DNA of 64,000 bases from Bradyrhizobium sp. SRS-191 (GCF_024586915.1 NZ_JANBVS010000010.1:186001-250000), one strand, 5' to 3'. Shown: positions 49,533 to 59,123, counted from the stretch's first letter. Numbers and translations are program-made. Notes: generated by a model from the letters alone, not told the origin.

Positions 49533-51506
49533 TCACCGCCCGACGAAGCCGCGGCGGGCGAGGCCTGCGAGGGCGCCGCGCAGGCGGGCGCGGTTGGTGA
49601 TGACGCCGCAGGAGGAGCTGAACAGGCGGACCACGAGCTGACGCCGCTGCGCTTCGGTCGGCTGCAGGCGCAGATGCATGGTCTTCTTCGAGACCGCGTC
49701 GACAGAGGCATCGATCCAGCCGAGACCGTCGAGATGAACAGGCATGGCGCTTCCCGGACGCGTCATGCCCTGGCGAAAGCCCGCCACGCGCGCGGACGAT
49801 AGCGACAGCGCCTCGATGCGGCACGGCACGACCTCCCCCTGATGCGCCAGCCACCCGGCCTCGTTGCTGGGAAACAGGTCCTCCGCCCGTGGCAGCTCGA
49901 AGCAGACGAGGAACGCGATGAAGGAGATCAGCATCGCGATGCCGGCCCATAGCAGGTTGAAATAGTCGATCGAAGAGATCTCGCTGGCTGCATTCGGCGA
50001 CACGAACGCCCAGGCGATGGCCGCCGCCGAGCTCGCGGCGATCAGGCCGAAGATCGCGGCGAGCTTGCCGTGAACGCGCGGCTGCGAGCGGTCGCCGCCC
50101 TTGTCGGTGACCTTGAACGGGCGGCCGAACGGCCTCACGAGAGAACTGAGCAACGTCGCCGTGACCGCAAAGCAGGTCACCGCATGCGTCGCCTCCATGA
50201 ACAGCGGCAAGGTCTTCGCGCGCGAGATCCATCCCATGTAGATGATGGTGCCGAGCAGCGCCGGAACGCCATAGCGAAGGAAGGACAGATAGTCGGCCTC
50301 GAACGCCGGGAGACCTGCGAACCAATAGATCGGCGGCGCGATCAACAGCAGCACCATGAACGGCTTGCAGACCCAGTTCAGCACCCCATGCAGGAAATGC
50401 CAGCGCTGGGTCAAGCTGTAGCCGCGGCTGCGCATCGGACCGTCGCGCAGCAGTGCGACCTGGATCGTGCCGAGGCACCAGCGCGCGCGCTGGGTGATGT
50501 ATTCCGGGACGCCCTCGGCGGAGAGGCCGAAGCTAAGCGGCTCGTTGAGCCAGACGGTGCGGAAGCCGCGCTTGAGCAGCGTGTAGGTGAGGTTGAGATC
50601 CTCGGAGATCGCCGCATGCGGGAAGCCGCCGATCTCCACCAGCCGCTCGCGCCGCACCACGAAGGAGGTTCCGACGCAGAAGGCGCAGCCCCAGGCATCC
50701 TTGGCCGGCTGGAACACGTCGAAGAAGAAGCGCTGGTCGTCGACCCAATGACGGGACGCCAGCAGATTGTGCTGGATCGGATCCGGGTTGTAGTAGAATT
50801 GCGGGGTCTGCACGACGGCGATATCGGGTTCGGACAGCAGCAGGCCGACAGTGCGCTGCAGGAAATCACGCCGTGGCGCGAAGTCCGCATCGAGCACCAA
50901 GATAACCGGTGCGTTCGACTGGCGCGCGGTCGCGGCGAGCGCATTGTTGAGATTGCCGGCCTTGGCGCCCTTGTTGTCCGGCCGTGTCAGATGGCGCGCG
51001 CCGACCTCGTCGCAGAACGCGCACAGCCAGTCGCGGCGGGTGTCGTCGAGCACCCAGACCGTCTTGTTGGCGTAGTCGAGCGCGAGCGCGGCGAGGATCG
51101 AGCGCTCGACGATCTCCATCGGTTCGTCATAGGTGCAGATGAAGATGTCGACAGCCGGCTGCTGGCCCCGCTCGACCAGCGCGCGCCGTGCGGCATCGGC
51201 TTGCGCCGAGCGGTCGATGCTGCGGGTCAGGATCAGGATCGACATCAGCGTGTAGGTGATCGCGACGATCTCGAGCGTGATGAACAGCCGCGGCCACAGC
51301 GCCTGCAAGGTGAGATCGAACGGAGGCAGCGTGTCGTTCCAGCGCCACAGCGTGTAGATGAGCAGGAACGATGCAGCGGTGGCGCCGAACAGCACGCGAT
51401 CGCGCGGGCGCGTCGGGTCGAGCAGCCGGGCCATGACGAGCAGTCCGAGCAGGACGCCGAGATCGGTCGTCAGCACCGATGGAGCATTGCTGGCGGTCGG
51501 AAACAT
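49533..51506 (-). CDS. cellulose synthase-like glycosyltransferase (GT2, BcsA-like)
   Basis: A 657-residue processive-type glycosyltransferase in the inner membrane. Four N-terminal hydrophobic segments precede the GT2 domain. Its motifs are DIFICTYDEP, VLDADFAPR (DxD), ISEDLNLTY (TED-like) and QRARW (QxxRW), after which several more helices follow. The C-terminal 120 residues resemble a PilZ domain (VPCRIEALSLSSARVAG), but the arginine pair and the Asp/Asn that bind c-di-GMP are not seen. It probably makes a beta-linked glucan or similar polymer. Its ATG overlaps the stop of the glycosidase-like gene upstream. No BcsB or BcsC gene is near. Confidence 0.9.
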   Translation of the reverse strand: MFPTASNAPSVLTTDLGVLLGLLVMARLLDPTRPRDRVLFGATAASFLLIYTLWRWNDTLPPFDLTLQALWPRLFITLEIVAITYTLMSILILTRSIDRSAQADAARRALVERGQQPAVDIFICTYDEPMEIVERSILAALALDYANKTVWVLDDTRRDWLCAFCDEVGARHLTRPDNKGAKAGNLNNALAATARQSNAPVILVLDADFAPRRDFLQRTVGLLLSEPDIAVVQTPQFYYNPDPIQHNLLASRHWVDDQRFFFDVFQPAKDAWGCAFCVGTSFVVRRERLVEIGGFPHAAISEDLNLTYTLLKRGFRTVWLNEPLSFGLSAEGVPEYITQRARWCLGTIQVALLRDGPMRSRGYSLTQRWHFLHGVLNWVCKPFMVLLLIAPPIYWFAGLPAFEADYLSFLRYGVPALLGTIIYMGWISRAKTLPLFMEATHAVTCFAVTATLLSSLVRPFGRPFKVTDKGGDRSQPRVHGKLAAIFGLIAASSAAAIAWAFVSPNAASEISSIDYFNLLWAGIAMLISFIAFLVCFELPRAEDLFPSNEAGWLAHQGEVVPCRIEALSLSSARVAGFRQGMTRPGSAMPVHLDGLGWIDASVDAVSKKTMHLRLQPTEAQRRQLVVRLFSSSCGVITNRARLRGALAGLARRGFVGR

Positions 51507-52720
51507 CAGGGCACCCTCGCGCCGGTGAACGGGTTCCAGCCGGTCTCGGCGAGCACGGCCCAGGCCGTGGCGCCGAGATGCGGCCGCTTGTAGTAGAAGA
51601 AGTCCTGAATGGTGGTCGCGCCAGTCGGATCAATCGAAAGCCCAGTGGTGAGACGCGCGCTGCGTGTCGCGTTCAGCAACCCGGAGGAAGTGCGGTCGGC
51701 CCCCATGCCGGCCAGCAGGCGCCGGCTCGCAGCGGCATCGCCGACAATCTGATAAGCCAACGCCGCCTGCGCGGTGCCCTCGACCCAGACGCCATCGCGA
51801 TCGCCGTTGAAGTCGAAACCGCCATCCACCGCGAGCTTGCTCTCGGCGAAGCCGAGCGCCTTGCGCCAGGCGGGTGCATCCGGCACCGCCATCCACGGCC
51901 ACAGCTGCACATCGAGCGCCAGCAGATTGCTCTCCGCATCACTGCCGTCCGGCTTGGTGCCGAGCAGGAAGTGATCGCCGCGGAAGGTGCGATCGAGCAG
52001 CCGTCGTGCCGTCTGCGCGGCGTCCTGGTAGCGCGGCTCCGACGTGAGACGATGGAGCCATGACGCCACGGCGTAGACGTCGGCATTGTGCTCGGTCGAC
52101 ATCCAGGTGAGCCGCACCTGCTGCGGATCGTAGCCGTGGAAGCCGCCGCTGAACCCGTCTGTCCCGTCGCTCGCATTGACGATGATCCAATCCATCAGCC
52201 GGCGCGCGTTCGCGAGATAGGCCGCATCCCCCGTCGCCTCATGCAGCGTGAGCAGCGCGAGCGCCGCCCAGGCGACGTTGCCGGTCGCGGTCCCATCCTG
52301 CGCGGGATCCTCGCCCCAGATGTTCTTCTGGTGATCCCACCAGCCCGGCAGCAGCGCAGCCCCCGAACCGACCGGACCTGCGCGATAAGCATTGCGCAGG
52401 CGGCCATCCTCAAAGCTGCGATCATTGCTGGCCGCATGCACCAGCGCATTGCCGATCACGCGTCCCTCGTTGATGCGGCCGCATGCGACGAGCGCGATCA
52501 CGGCCAGTGCGTTGTCATAGGTGAACGCGGTGGTGGAAAGACCGAGCGGCAGCCCCTCCTCGTCCCCGCCCGGCTCGTAGCTGCGAATGAACGCGGCCTC
52601 ATGCCCGGCGAGCTTCGGCTCGACGGCCTTGATCAGGCCTGGGCAGAAGGAGCCCTCGGCGTGCGCCGGCATGACGGCACCGAGCAGCGCCATCGACAGC
52701 ATCATGATGACGAGCCTCAT
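51506..52720 (-). CDS. secreted (alpha/alpha)-barrel glycosidase-like protein
   Basis: A 404-residue protein with a signal peptide (LVIMMLSMALLGAVMPAHA). The helical repeats with aromatic and acidic loops (TAFTYDNALAVIALVACGR, GNVAWAALALLTLHEATGD, TWMSTEHNADVYAVASWLHR, WVEGTAQAALAYQIVGD) point to an (alpha/alpha)6 toroid, as in GH8-like or related sugar-processing enzymes. I do not assign a family. Its ATG overlaps the stop of the HlyD-like gene (ATGA), and it ends at the glycosyltransferase start. It probably trims or edits the polymer made by that synthase in the periplasm. Confidence 0.78.
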   Translation of the reverse strand: MRLVIMMLSMALLGAVMPAHAEGSFCPGLIKAVEPKLAGHEAAFIRSYEPGGDEEGLPLGLSTTAFTYDNALAVIALVACGRINEGRVIGNALVHAASNDRSFEDGRLRNAYRAGPVGSGAALLPGWWDHQKNIWGEDPAQDGTATGNVAWAALALLTLHEATGDAAYLANARRLMDWIIVNASDGTDGFSGGFHGYDPQQVRLTWMSTEHNADVYAVASWLHRLTSEPRYQDAAQTARRLLDRTFRGDHFLLGTKPDGSDAESNLLALDVQLWPWMAVPDAPAWRKALGFAESKLAVDGGFDFNGDRDGVWVEGTAQAALAYQIVGDAAASRRLLAGMGADRTSSGLLNATRSARLTTGLSIDPTGATTIQDFFYYKRPHLGATAWAVLAETGWNPFTGARVP

Positions 52721-54192
52721 TGCGCCGCCACCCTCCCGGTCGCCGGCAGCCAGGGATTGGACAGCTCGCCGTGCTGCGCCGCAGACTGCGACCGCAGCGC
52801 GGAGTCGAGCTTGGCAACACCGGCGCGCCGCGTCGCCTCATCAGGCTCCGAGGAGTCGAGATCGGCGAGGGAGGCGACCAGATGCCCGAGCCGCCGCCAG
52901 GTCACGGACATCGACGGCACGATGCCGTTGTCGCGGGTGACGGTGACCCACTGCCCGACCGTACAGGCCGGCGTCGCCACCGAGGCCGGCTGCGCAGCAG
53001 GCTTCGCGTCGGCCGCATCCGGCGTAATCATGACATAGAGTTCGCGCCGCTCGGTCTGCGGAAACGGCACGGCGAAACGCTCGTCGACCTTGTCGCTGGT
53101 CTTTGGCAGAACGGCACTGACGACGCCGGTGTGAAAGCCGCCGCCCTCGATGCGGACCTTGGTGCCCGGCTTCATCGCTTCACCCTGGCGGTAGGAAAAG
53201 ATCGCGACCACGAAGCGCTTGTCGCAATCGACCACCGAGGCGATCGTATCGCCGGCGCTGACGTGGCGTCCGGTGTCGGCGCCGACCGCAAGCACCTTGC
53301 CTGGCCCCGGCGAAAGCACGTCCGCGGCGGCAAGCCGCGCCAGTCGCGCGCGCTCGGACTTGATCAGGCCCTCGAGATCGTCGAGCATCGCCTGTTGCTG
53401 CTTCTCCTCGATCTCCATCCGTCTGGCGTCGAGATCGATGTCGCGGCGCTTCTGGCCGAGCATGTTGAGCGCAACGAGATCCTCGCCGACATAGACGCCG
53501 GCGTTCAGCGCCTTCAATTGCGTCAGCTTCTGGTTCAGCTTGGCGGTCTGCGCATCGGTGTCGTGCAGCGCCGCTGCATATTGCTGCTCGGTCGGCTTCA
53601 GCATCTCGACGCTGGCGGCATCGCGCGCGACCATGCGGTTCTGGCGGTCGACGATGGCCTTCTTCTCGCTGCTCATCGCGTTGGATTGCGCGACGCGGGC
53701 GCGCAGCTCCTCGATCTGCGACTGCAGCTGCGCCTTCAACTGCTCGGCCTGGCTTTTGATCTCCTCATCGAGCGAAGAGACATAGGTGATGTCGGATTGA
53801 TGTTTGGCGCGGGTGGCGTCGAGCTTCTGTCGCGCATCGCCCGCTTTTTCCTCCAAGGAGATCAGCGTGGTGCGATCGAGCCGCGAATTCGTGATCTGCG
53901 CGAGGCGATCCCCGGCCTTCACCTCGCCGGCCGGCGTTGCATTGAGGGTTTCGACCTGTCCCGCGATCGGCGAGGTCAACAGCATCACGGGAGCATCGAC
54001 GACGGCGCGGTCGGACTGATCGGCGATGATCGGCGGCACCACCGCGGTCAGCATCAGCGCCGACAGGATGCCGGCGACGCCCACGGCGGAGACGCGCAGG
54101 ATCACGGGATGGCGCGGCCGCGCCGGAGCTTTCGGAGCGGCGGAACGCGGTGCGGCGGATGGCTTGAAACCGTCATCGAAGCGATCGGTCAT
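52717..54192 (-). CDS. HlyD-family membrane adaptor protein
   Basis: A 491-residue periplasmic adaptor anchored by one N-terminal helix (residues about 30-55). Its PIAGQVETLNATPAGEVKAG segment is the biotinyl-lipoyl half-motif, followed by a long coiled coil (residues about 110-300), and GKVLAVGADTGRHVSAGDTI is the second half. The ending (DNGIVPSMSVTWRRLGHLVA) is unlike drug-export adaptors. In some alginate and cellulose loci a similar protein supports export. ATG 54192 has a GAAAGAGAC site; the longer frame to 54285 is unsupported. It heads the three-gene overlapping operon, so it likely moves the polymer across the periplasm. Confidence 0.86.
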   Translation of the reverse strand: MTDRFDDGFKPSAAPRSAAPKAPARPRHPVILRVSAVGVAGILSALMLTAVVPPIIADQSDRAVVDAPVMLLTSPIAGQVETLNATPAGEVKAGDRLAQITNSRLDRTTLISLEEKAGDARQKLDATRAKHQSDITYVSSLDEEIKSQAEQLKAQLQSQIEELRARVAQSNAMSSEKKAIVDRQNRMVARDAASVEMLKPTEQQYAAALHDTDAQTAKLNQKLTQLKALNAGVYVGEDLVALNMLGQKRRDIDLDARRMEIEEKQQQAMLDDLEGLIKSERARLARLAAADVLSPGPGKVLAVGADTGRHVSAGDTIASVVDCDKRFVVAIFSYRQGEAMKPGTKVRIEGGGFHTGVVSAVLPKTSDKVDERFAVPFPQTERRELYVMITPDAADAKPAAQPASVATPACTVGQWVTVTRDNGIVPSMSVTWRRLGHLVASLADLDSSEPDEATRRAGVAKLDSALRSQSAAQHGELSNPWLPATGRVAAQ

Positions 54193-54391
54193 CGGGTCTC
54201 TTTCGGTTTGGGGTGATACGCCCCGAAAGACGCTTCCTCTGATGATCCGAGGTTCCAGGCCCCGGTCTCGATGGTTGAAGCGCAAACCAGATCACGCGGA
54301 CATCGTTTCAAGCCGAGTCCGATCTTCGCCCCTTCTGCCGGTCACCTTATGTTGCAGTGCGATGGCAGGGTTTCCGCCATCCGCGCCACAC

Positions 54392-55891
54392 TCAATCCTC
54401 ATTCGCCTTGAAGCGCCCGAGTCCCTTCAAGATGAACGGCGCGACCAGCGCAATCAGCGCGACAACTAATAACGTCGCGGAGATCGGAGATTGCAGCAAC
54501 GTCATGGGATCACCGAGGCTGATCGCCAACGCGCGGCGCAGCTGGCTCTCGGCGATCGGGCCGAGGATCAGCCCGACGACAACAGGCGCGATCGGGAAAT
54601 CGAAGCGGCGCATCAGGAAGCCGAGCACGCCGAAGCCGGCGAGCATCGACAACTCCACCACCGACGGCTTGGCCGCAATCGTGCCCATCGTGGCGAACAC
54701 GAGAATGCCGGCGTAGAGCCAGGGCGTCGGGATCTTCAGCAATCGCACCCACAGGCCGACCAGCGGCAGATTCAGCACCAGCAACATCGTGTTGGCGATG
54801 AACAGGCTCGCGATCAGGCCCCAGACGAGATCGGGCCGTTCGGCGAACAGCAGCGGTCCGGGATTGAGACCATATTGCTGAAAGCCCGCGAGCATCATCG
54901 CCGCGGTTGCGGAGGTTGGTAGTCCCAGCGTCAGCAGCGGCACCAGCGTGCCCGCCGCCGACGCATTGTTGGCCGCCTCCGGTCCGGCGACGCCCTCGAT
55001 CGCGCCCTTGCCGAACTCATCCGGATATTTCGTCAGCCTGCGTTCGGTCGAATAGGACAAGAAGGTCGGAATCTCCGCGCCGCCGGCCGGCAGCGCGCCG
55101 ATCGGGAAGCCGAATAGGGTGCCGCGCAGCCACGGCTTCCACGAGCGCTTCCAGTCCTCGCGCGTCATCCATAGCGAGCCCTTGACCGCCTCGATCTTCT
55201 CCTCGGTGTGATGCCGGCGCGAGGCGACGTAGAGCGCCTCGCCGACGGCGAACAGGCCGACCGCGAGCGTCGTCACCTCGACACCATCGAGCAGCTCGGG
55301 CACGCCGAAGGCGAGCCGCGCCTGCCCCGTCAGCTTGTCGATGCCGACAAGGCCGAGCACCAGCCCGATGAACAGGCTTGTGAGGCCGCGGATCGGCGAG
55401 TCGCCGAAGGTCGCGGACACCGTGATGAAGGCGACGCACATCAGCGCGAAGTAATCCTCGGGGCCGAAGCGCACCGCGATGTCGACGAGGTAAGGCGAAA
55501 GGAATGCCAGGCCGATGGTGGCGATGGTGCCGGCGACGAAGGAGCCGATCGCCGAGGTCGCCAGCGCCGGGCCGCCGCGGCCAGCCTTGGCCATCTTGTT
55601 GCCTTCCAGCGCGGTCGCCATCGAGGCGCTCTCGCCGGGCGTGTTGATCAGGATCGCGGTGGTCGAGCCGCCATACATGCCGCCGTAATAGATGCCGGCG
55701 AACATGATCAGCGAGCCGCCGGGATCGAGCTTGTAGGTGACCGGCAACAGCAGCGCCACAGTCAGCGCCGGCCCGATGCCCGGCAGCACGCCCACGGCGG
55801 TGCCGAGGAACACGCCGATCAGCGCATAGAGCAGGTTCATCGGCTGGGCGGCGATCGCCATCCCATGCGCGAGCGCGGCGAAGGTGTCCAT
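54392..55891 (-). CDS. tctA: tripartite tricarboxylate transporter permease TctA
   Basis: A 499-residue membrane permease of the TctA family with about 11-12 hydrophobic segments. The signature LIGVFLGTAVGVLPGIGPALTV is at the N-terminus, and FAGIYYGGMYGGSTTAILINTPGES is the hallmark loop. A second repeat of the motif lies in GLPTSATAAMMLAGFQQYGL. The ATG shares one base with the tctB stop (TGATG). With tctC and tctB it forms a complete importer for tricarboxylates or other carboxylates using an ion gradient. Confidence 0.95.
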   Translation of the reverse strand: MDTFAALAHGMAIAAQPMNLLYALIGVFLGTAVGVLPGIGPALTVALLLPVTYKLDPGGSLIMFAGIYYGGMYGGSTTAILINTPGESASMATALEGNKMAKAGRGGPALATSAIGSFVAGTIATIGLAFLSPYLVDIAVRFGPEDYFALMCVAFITVSATFGDSPIRGLTSLFIGLVLGLVGIDKLTGQARLAFGVPELLDGVEVTTLAVGLFAVGEALYVASRRHHTEEKIEAVKGSLWMTREDWKRSWKPWLRGTLFGFPIGALPAGGAEIPTFLSYSTERRLTKYPDEFGKGAIEGVAGPEAANNASAAGTLVPLLTLGLPTSATAAMMLAGFQQYGLNPGPLLFAERPDLVWGLIASLFIANTMLLVLNLPLVGLWVRLLKIPTPWLYAGILVFATMGTIAAKPSVVELSMLAGFGVLGFLMRRFDFPIAPVVVGLILGPIAESQLRRALAISLGDPMTLLQSPISATLLVVALIALVAPFILKGLGRFKANED

Positions 55892-56379
55892 CAAAGCAGT
55901 CTTTCGAGCGGACCGGCGGGAAGGCTCAGGGTGAGGAGACGGTCGAAGGCCATGTAGATCAGCGTCGTCAGCAGCGCGCCGATGATGAGGTCGGTTGCGA
56001 AGGCGCGGCGGCCGAACGCCGCCGAGGTCGTCACGAACAGTGCCGTCGTCGCCAGAATGAAGCCGCCGCCGAAGCCGATGATAGCGATCAGCAGCGCGAG
56101 GCCGACCAGGATCAGCAGCACGGCCACGGGATCGGAGCTCTCGCGCGGCGGCAGGTTGCCCCTGACCGCGTCGATCAGATTGGCCAATGCCAGAATCCCA
56201 AGCCCGATCGCGATCACCACCGGCATGACCTGCGGGCCCATGCCGTACATGGTAGTGGCCGGGATCTGGTTCGCGTCATAGACCAGAACCAGCGCGACGG
56301 CGGCCAGCAGCGCCGCAATGACGATGCCGGCCTTGTCGACGCCTCGGCCGGGAGCTTGCGTGCCGGCGCTATCGGTCAT
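55891..56379 (-). CDS. tctB: tripartite tricarboxylate transporter small subunit TctB
   Basis: A 162-residue membrane protein with four hydrophobic segments (AGIVIAALLAAVALVLVYDA, MPVVIAIGLGILALANLIDA, AVLLILVGLALLIAIIGFGG and the last near DLIIGALLTTLIYMAFDR). The layout matches TctB. ATG 56379 overlaps the tctC stop (ATGA), and its stop overlaps the tctA start; longer frames upstream lie in tctC. Confidence 0.92.
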   Translation of the reverse strand: MTDSAGTQAPGRGVDKAGIVIAALLAAVALVLVYDANQIPATTMYGMGPQVMPVVIAIGLGILALANLIDAVRGNLPPRESSDPVAVLLILVGLALLIAIIGFGGGFILATTALFVTTSAAFGRRAFATDLIIGALLTTLIYMAFDRLLTLSLPAGPLERLL

Positions 56380-57344
56380 GACTTGACGAGACCGACCGAC
56401 TTCAGCACGTCGGTCACGCGCACGTTCTCCTTCTTCAGGAAATCGGCAAAGGCATCGCCCGCGAGATAGGCGTCGTCCCAGCCCTTCTGCTTCAGGATGT
56501 CCTTCCAGGCATCCGACTTCACCATCTTCTCGACGGCCTCGCTCAGCGTCTTCTTCTGCTCCGGCGTGATGCCGGGCGCGGCGACGACCGAACGCCAATT
56601 GGCGAGCACGAGGTCGATGCCCTGCTCCTTGAAGGTCGGGATGTCGACGCCGGGAATGCGGTTCTCGGAGGACACGCCGATCGCGCGCAGCTTGCCGCTC
56701 TTGATCTGCCCGTCATACTCGGAGAGACCGGAGATGCCCGCCGTCACCTTGCCGCCGAGGATGGCCGCGAGCGACTCGCCGCCGCCCGAGAACGGGATGT
56801 AGTTGACCTTCTTCGCGTCGGCCCCGACCGCGCCGGCGAACAGCGCCGCCATGACGTGATCGACGCCACCGGCCGAGCCGCCGGCGAAAGTCACCTTGGC
56901 GATATCGGCCTTCAATGCGGCTGCGAGATCCTGCGCTGTCTTGATCGGAGACGCAGCCGGCACGACGATGACCTGGATCTCCTCGGTCAGCCGCGCGATC
57001 GGCGTCACCTGCTCCAGGGTCACCGGCGACTTGTTCATGGCGAGCGCGCCGACCATGACGAAGCCGTTGACCATCAGCTGGTTGCCGTCGCCCTTGGCGC
57101 CGTTGACGAACTGCGCGATGCCGACGGTGCCGCCGGCGCCGGCGACATTGGTGACCTGCACGCTGCGCGCCACGCCCGAGGCGACGAACGCCTGCTGCAT
57201 CGCCCGTGCGGTCTGGTCCCAGCCGCCGCCGGGCGCCGCGGGCGCCATGACCTTCAGCTCCAATTGCTGGGCAGAGGCCGGCGCACCGGCCAGGACTGTC
57301 AACGCAACAGCTGCGCCGAACAAGCGCGCACAGAATGACTTCAA
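56376..57344 (-). CDS. tctC: tripartite tricarboxylate transporter receptor TctC (Bug family)
   Basis: A 322-residue periplasmic receptor. The signal is SFCARLFGAAVALTVLAGAP with cleavage near SAQQ. LELKVMAPAAPGGGWDQTARA opens the mature Bug fold, and ATNVAGAGGTVGIAQFVNG-like sequence follows with the second ligand-binding loop. I chose the TTG at 57344, which sits five bases after GGAGG; the GTG at 57356 in the same frame would add four residues. It is first in tctCBA. Confidence 0.93.
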   Translation of the reverse strand: MKSFCARLFGAAVALTVLAGAPASAQQLELKVMAPAAPGGGWDQTARAMQQAFVASGVARSVQVTNVAGAGGTVGIAQFVNGAKGDGNQLMVNGFVMVGALAMNKSPVTLEQVTPIARLTEEIQVIVVPAASPIKTAQDLAAALKADIAKVTFAGGSAGGVDHVMAALFAGAVGADAKKVNYIPFSGGGESLAAILGGKVTAGISGLSEYDGQIKSGKLRAIGVSSENRIPGVDIPTFKEQGIDLVLANWRSVVAAPGITPEQKKTLSEAVEKMVKSDAWKDILKQKGWDDAYLAGDAFADFLKKENVRVTDVLKSVGLVKS

Positions 57345-57587
57345 GGACCCCTCCACGGCCGCCCCGGCGGCTCACGTTTCTTTATCCGCGTCTCAAACGC
57401 GATCATGCGGCACCAGGACGCGCGCGGTCGCACAATCCACGACGCACGGACCGTTCAGGCCGTCTCTCGGATTCTCAAGACGCAGCAAAAGCTTACAGCC
57501 GCAAAGGGGGCATTCAAGGCGCCGCCCTGCGACAGGATAGCGCACCCCTTTACCCGAGGCGCGTCGCTCCTCGGCAGCCTGGGAAGC

Positions 57588-57950
57588 TTAGCCGCAGGTC
57601 CAGACCATGCCGACCGGCGTGCGGGTCCAGCACGGGCCGAAGCTGCCGCCATTGTAATGGCCGCGATAGAAGCCGGGCTGGCCGAAATAGTGCCACTCGC
57701 CGTTGTACAGCATGTATTTCGGCGTACCGTCGATGTACCAGTGCCGGCGGCTGCCGCGCGGCGGCCCGTTGCGCATTGCTTCCTTGTCCGCATAGAGCGG
57801 CAGGCTGTTGTTCGGCGGCTGCTTGTAGCCGGGCAGGAAGCCATAGCCCTGCCAGCGATGCGCCTTGCGCTTGTGCGACGGAGCGGCTGTCACGATCGCC
57901 GGCAGCAGCAGCAGGAGCGTCACGATCGAAACGATGAGGCGATGCGGCAT
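57588..57950 (-). CDS. small secreted hypothetical protein
   Basis: A 120-residue protein with a signal peptide (LIVSIVTLLLLLPAIVTA). The mature part is rich in Gly, Pro, Tyr and Trp (GYGFLPGYKQPP, HWYIDGTPKYMLYNGEWHYF, FYRGHYNGGSFGPCWTRTPVG), and ends WTCG. Two cysteines may form a disulfide. I do not recognise a family; bradyrhizobia carry many such aromatic-rich exported proteins. It stands alone between tctC and the DUF3551 gene. Confidence 0.75.
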   Translation of the reverse strand: MPHRLIVSIVTLLLLLPAIVTAAPSHKRKAHRWQGYGFLPGYKQPPNNSLPLYADKEAMRNGPPRGSRRHWYIDGTPKYMLYNGEWHYFGQPGFYRGHYNGGSFGPCWTRTPVGMVWTCG

Positions 57951-58032
57951 TGCGGTGACCAGGCTGACGGGACGATTCTAATCTTGCGCGTGGTTGTGCG
58001 GCACGGCAATGGCCGTCGCGTCACGACATGTT

Positions 58033-58311
58033 TCAGTGATGATGCCGACGCACGCGACGCGGCGGAGGCGACGGCGGCGCATAGAACGGATTGAGGTCGC
58101 ACGTCGCTGACCGTCCGGATGCGGTCGCGCGGCATTGCGGCAGCGACGTATAGCTGCAATCGATCCATTCGCCGCCGCCGAACCGGCCGCCTTCATACAC
58201 CTTCATGCACACGGGATAGCGCGGATCGTAGGCCTGGGCGTGAGCCGGGCTTGTCATGGCCGAGCCCGCCGTCAAAGCGAGCACGAGGGCGCTCCAGGTC
58301 AGAACACGCAT
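58033..58311 (-). CDS. DUF3551 family small secreted protein
   Basis: A 92-residue protein with a signal peptide (LTWSALVLALTAGSAMTSPA, AHA cleavage). The mature part (YPVCMKVYEGGRFGGGEWID, CSYTSLPQCRATASGRSATC, DLNPFY) has the four cysteines and spacing of DUF3551, a family typical of Bradyrhizobium and relatives. It ends in RRVRRHHH, which may bind metal. ATG 58311 follows GGAGGTCCTGC; the longer frame is unsupported. The function is unknown. Confidence 0.85.
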   Translation of the reverse strand: MRVLTWSALVLALTAGSAMTSPAHAQAYDPRYPVCMKVYEGGRFGGGEWIDCSYTSLPQCRATASGRSATCDLNPFYAPPSPPPRRVRRHHH

Positions 58312-58412
58312 GCAGGACCTCCGGTCTTGATCTCGCCGGCCCCACGCCGATTCCCGAGACTTTGATTGCACCTGCTCTGTATCGCCGGGGCCCGTCCCTC
58401 GCAATGACGCCA

Positions 58413-59108
58413 TTACAACAGGTCGGCCTGCTCTCCGCCGCGGAAGCCCATCGCCAGCACGTAGCGCTCCGAGGAATCCTGCCGGCTCGCGGCCGGCTTG
58501 ACGTGACGGACGGTGGCGTAATCGCGCTTCAGCTGCGCCAGCAGCTCGGCATCGGCGCCGCTCTGGAACGTCTTGGCGAGGAAGCTGCCGCCGGGCTTAA
58601 GCACCTCGCCGGCGAAATGCGCCGCGAGCTCCACGAGGCCGACGATGCGGAGCTGATCGGTCTTGCGATGGCCGGTGGTGTTGGCGGCCATGTCCGACAT
58701 CACGACGTCGGCGCGACCGCCGATCATCGCGCGCAGCTTCTCCGGGGCATCCTCGGCGTGGAAATCGAGCTGGGTGAAGGTGACCCCCGGGATCTCGCCC
58801 ATCTCCAGCAGGTCGATCGCGATCACCTTGCCCTTCCCGGCCTCGGCGCCGACCCGCCGCGCCGCGATTTGGCTCCAGCCGCCGGGCGCGGCGCCGAGAT
58901 CGACCACGGTCATGCCGGGCTTGAGCATGTGATATTTGTCGTCGATCTCGAGCAGCTTGTAGGTCGCGCGCGAGCGATAGCCGTCGCGCTTGGCCTGCGC
59001 CACATAGGGATCGTTGAGCTGCCGCTCCAGCCAGAGTTTCGAGGACAGCTTGCGCTTGCCCCCGGTCTTGACCTGCACATGCATGCGGCCGGTGGTGTCT
59101 TTTGCCAT
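58413..59108 (-). CDS. rlmE: 23S rRNA 2'-O-ribose methyltransferase RlmE (FtsJ)
   Basis: A 231-residue SAM-dependent enzyme that methylates U2552 of 23S rRNA. The sequence shows SRATYKLLEIDDKYHMLKPG, VVDLGAAPGGWSQIAARR (SAM site), DVVMSDMAANTTGHRKTDQL and GGSFLAKTFQSGADAELL, giving the catalytic K-D-K-E set in order. KPAASRQDSSERYVLAMGFR is the family end. A basic N-terminal extension is usual in rhizobia. The ppx/gppA gene lies upstream on the same strand. Confidence 0.96.
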   Translation of the reverse strand: MAKDTTGRMHVQVKTGGKRKLSSKLWLERQLNDPYVAQAKRDGYRSRATYKLLEIDDKYHMLKPGMTVVDLGAAPGGWSQIAARRVGAEAGKGKVIAIDLLEMGEIPGVTFTQLDFHAEDAPEKLRAMIGGRADVVMSDMAANTTGHRKTDQLRIVGLVELAAHFAGEVLKPGGSFLAKTFQSGADAELLAQLKRDYATVRHVKPAASRQDSSERYVLAMGFRGGEQADLL

Positions 59109-59123
59109 CTTGATCTCGGAAGT

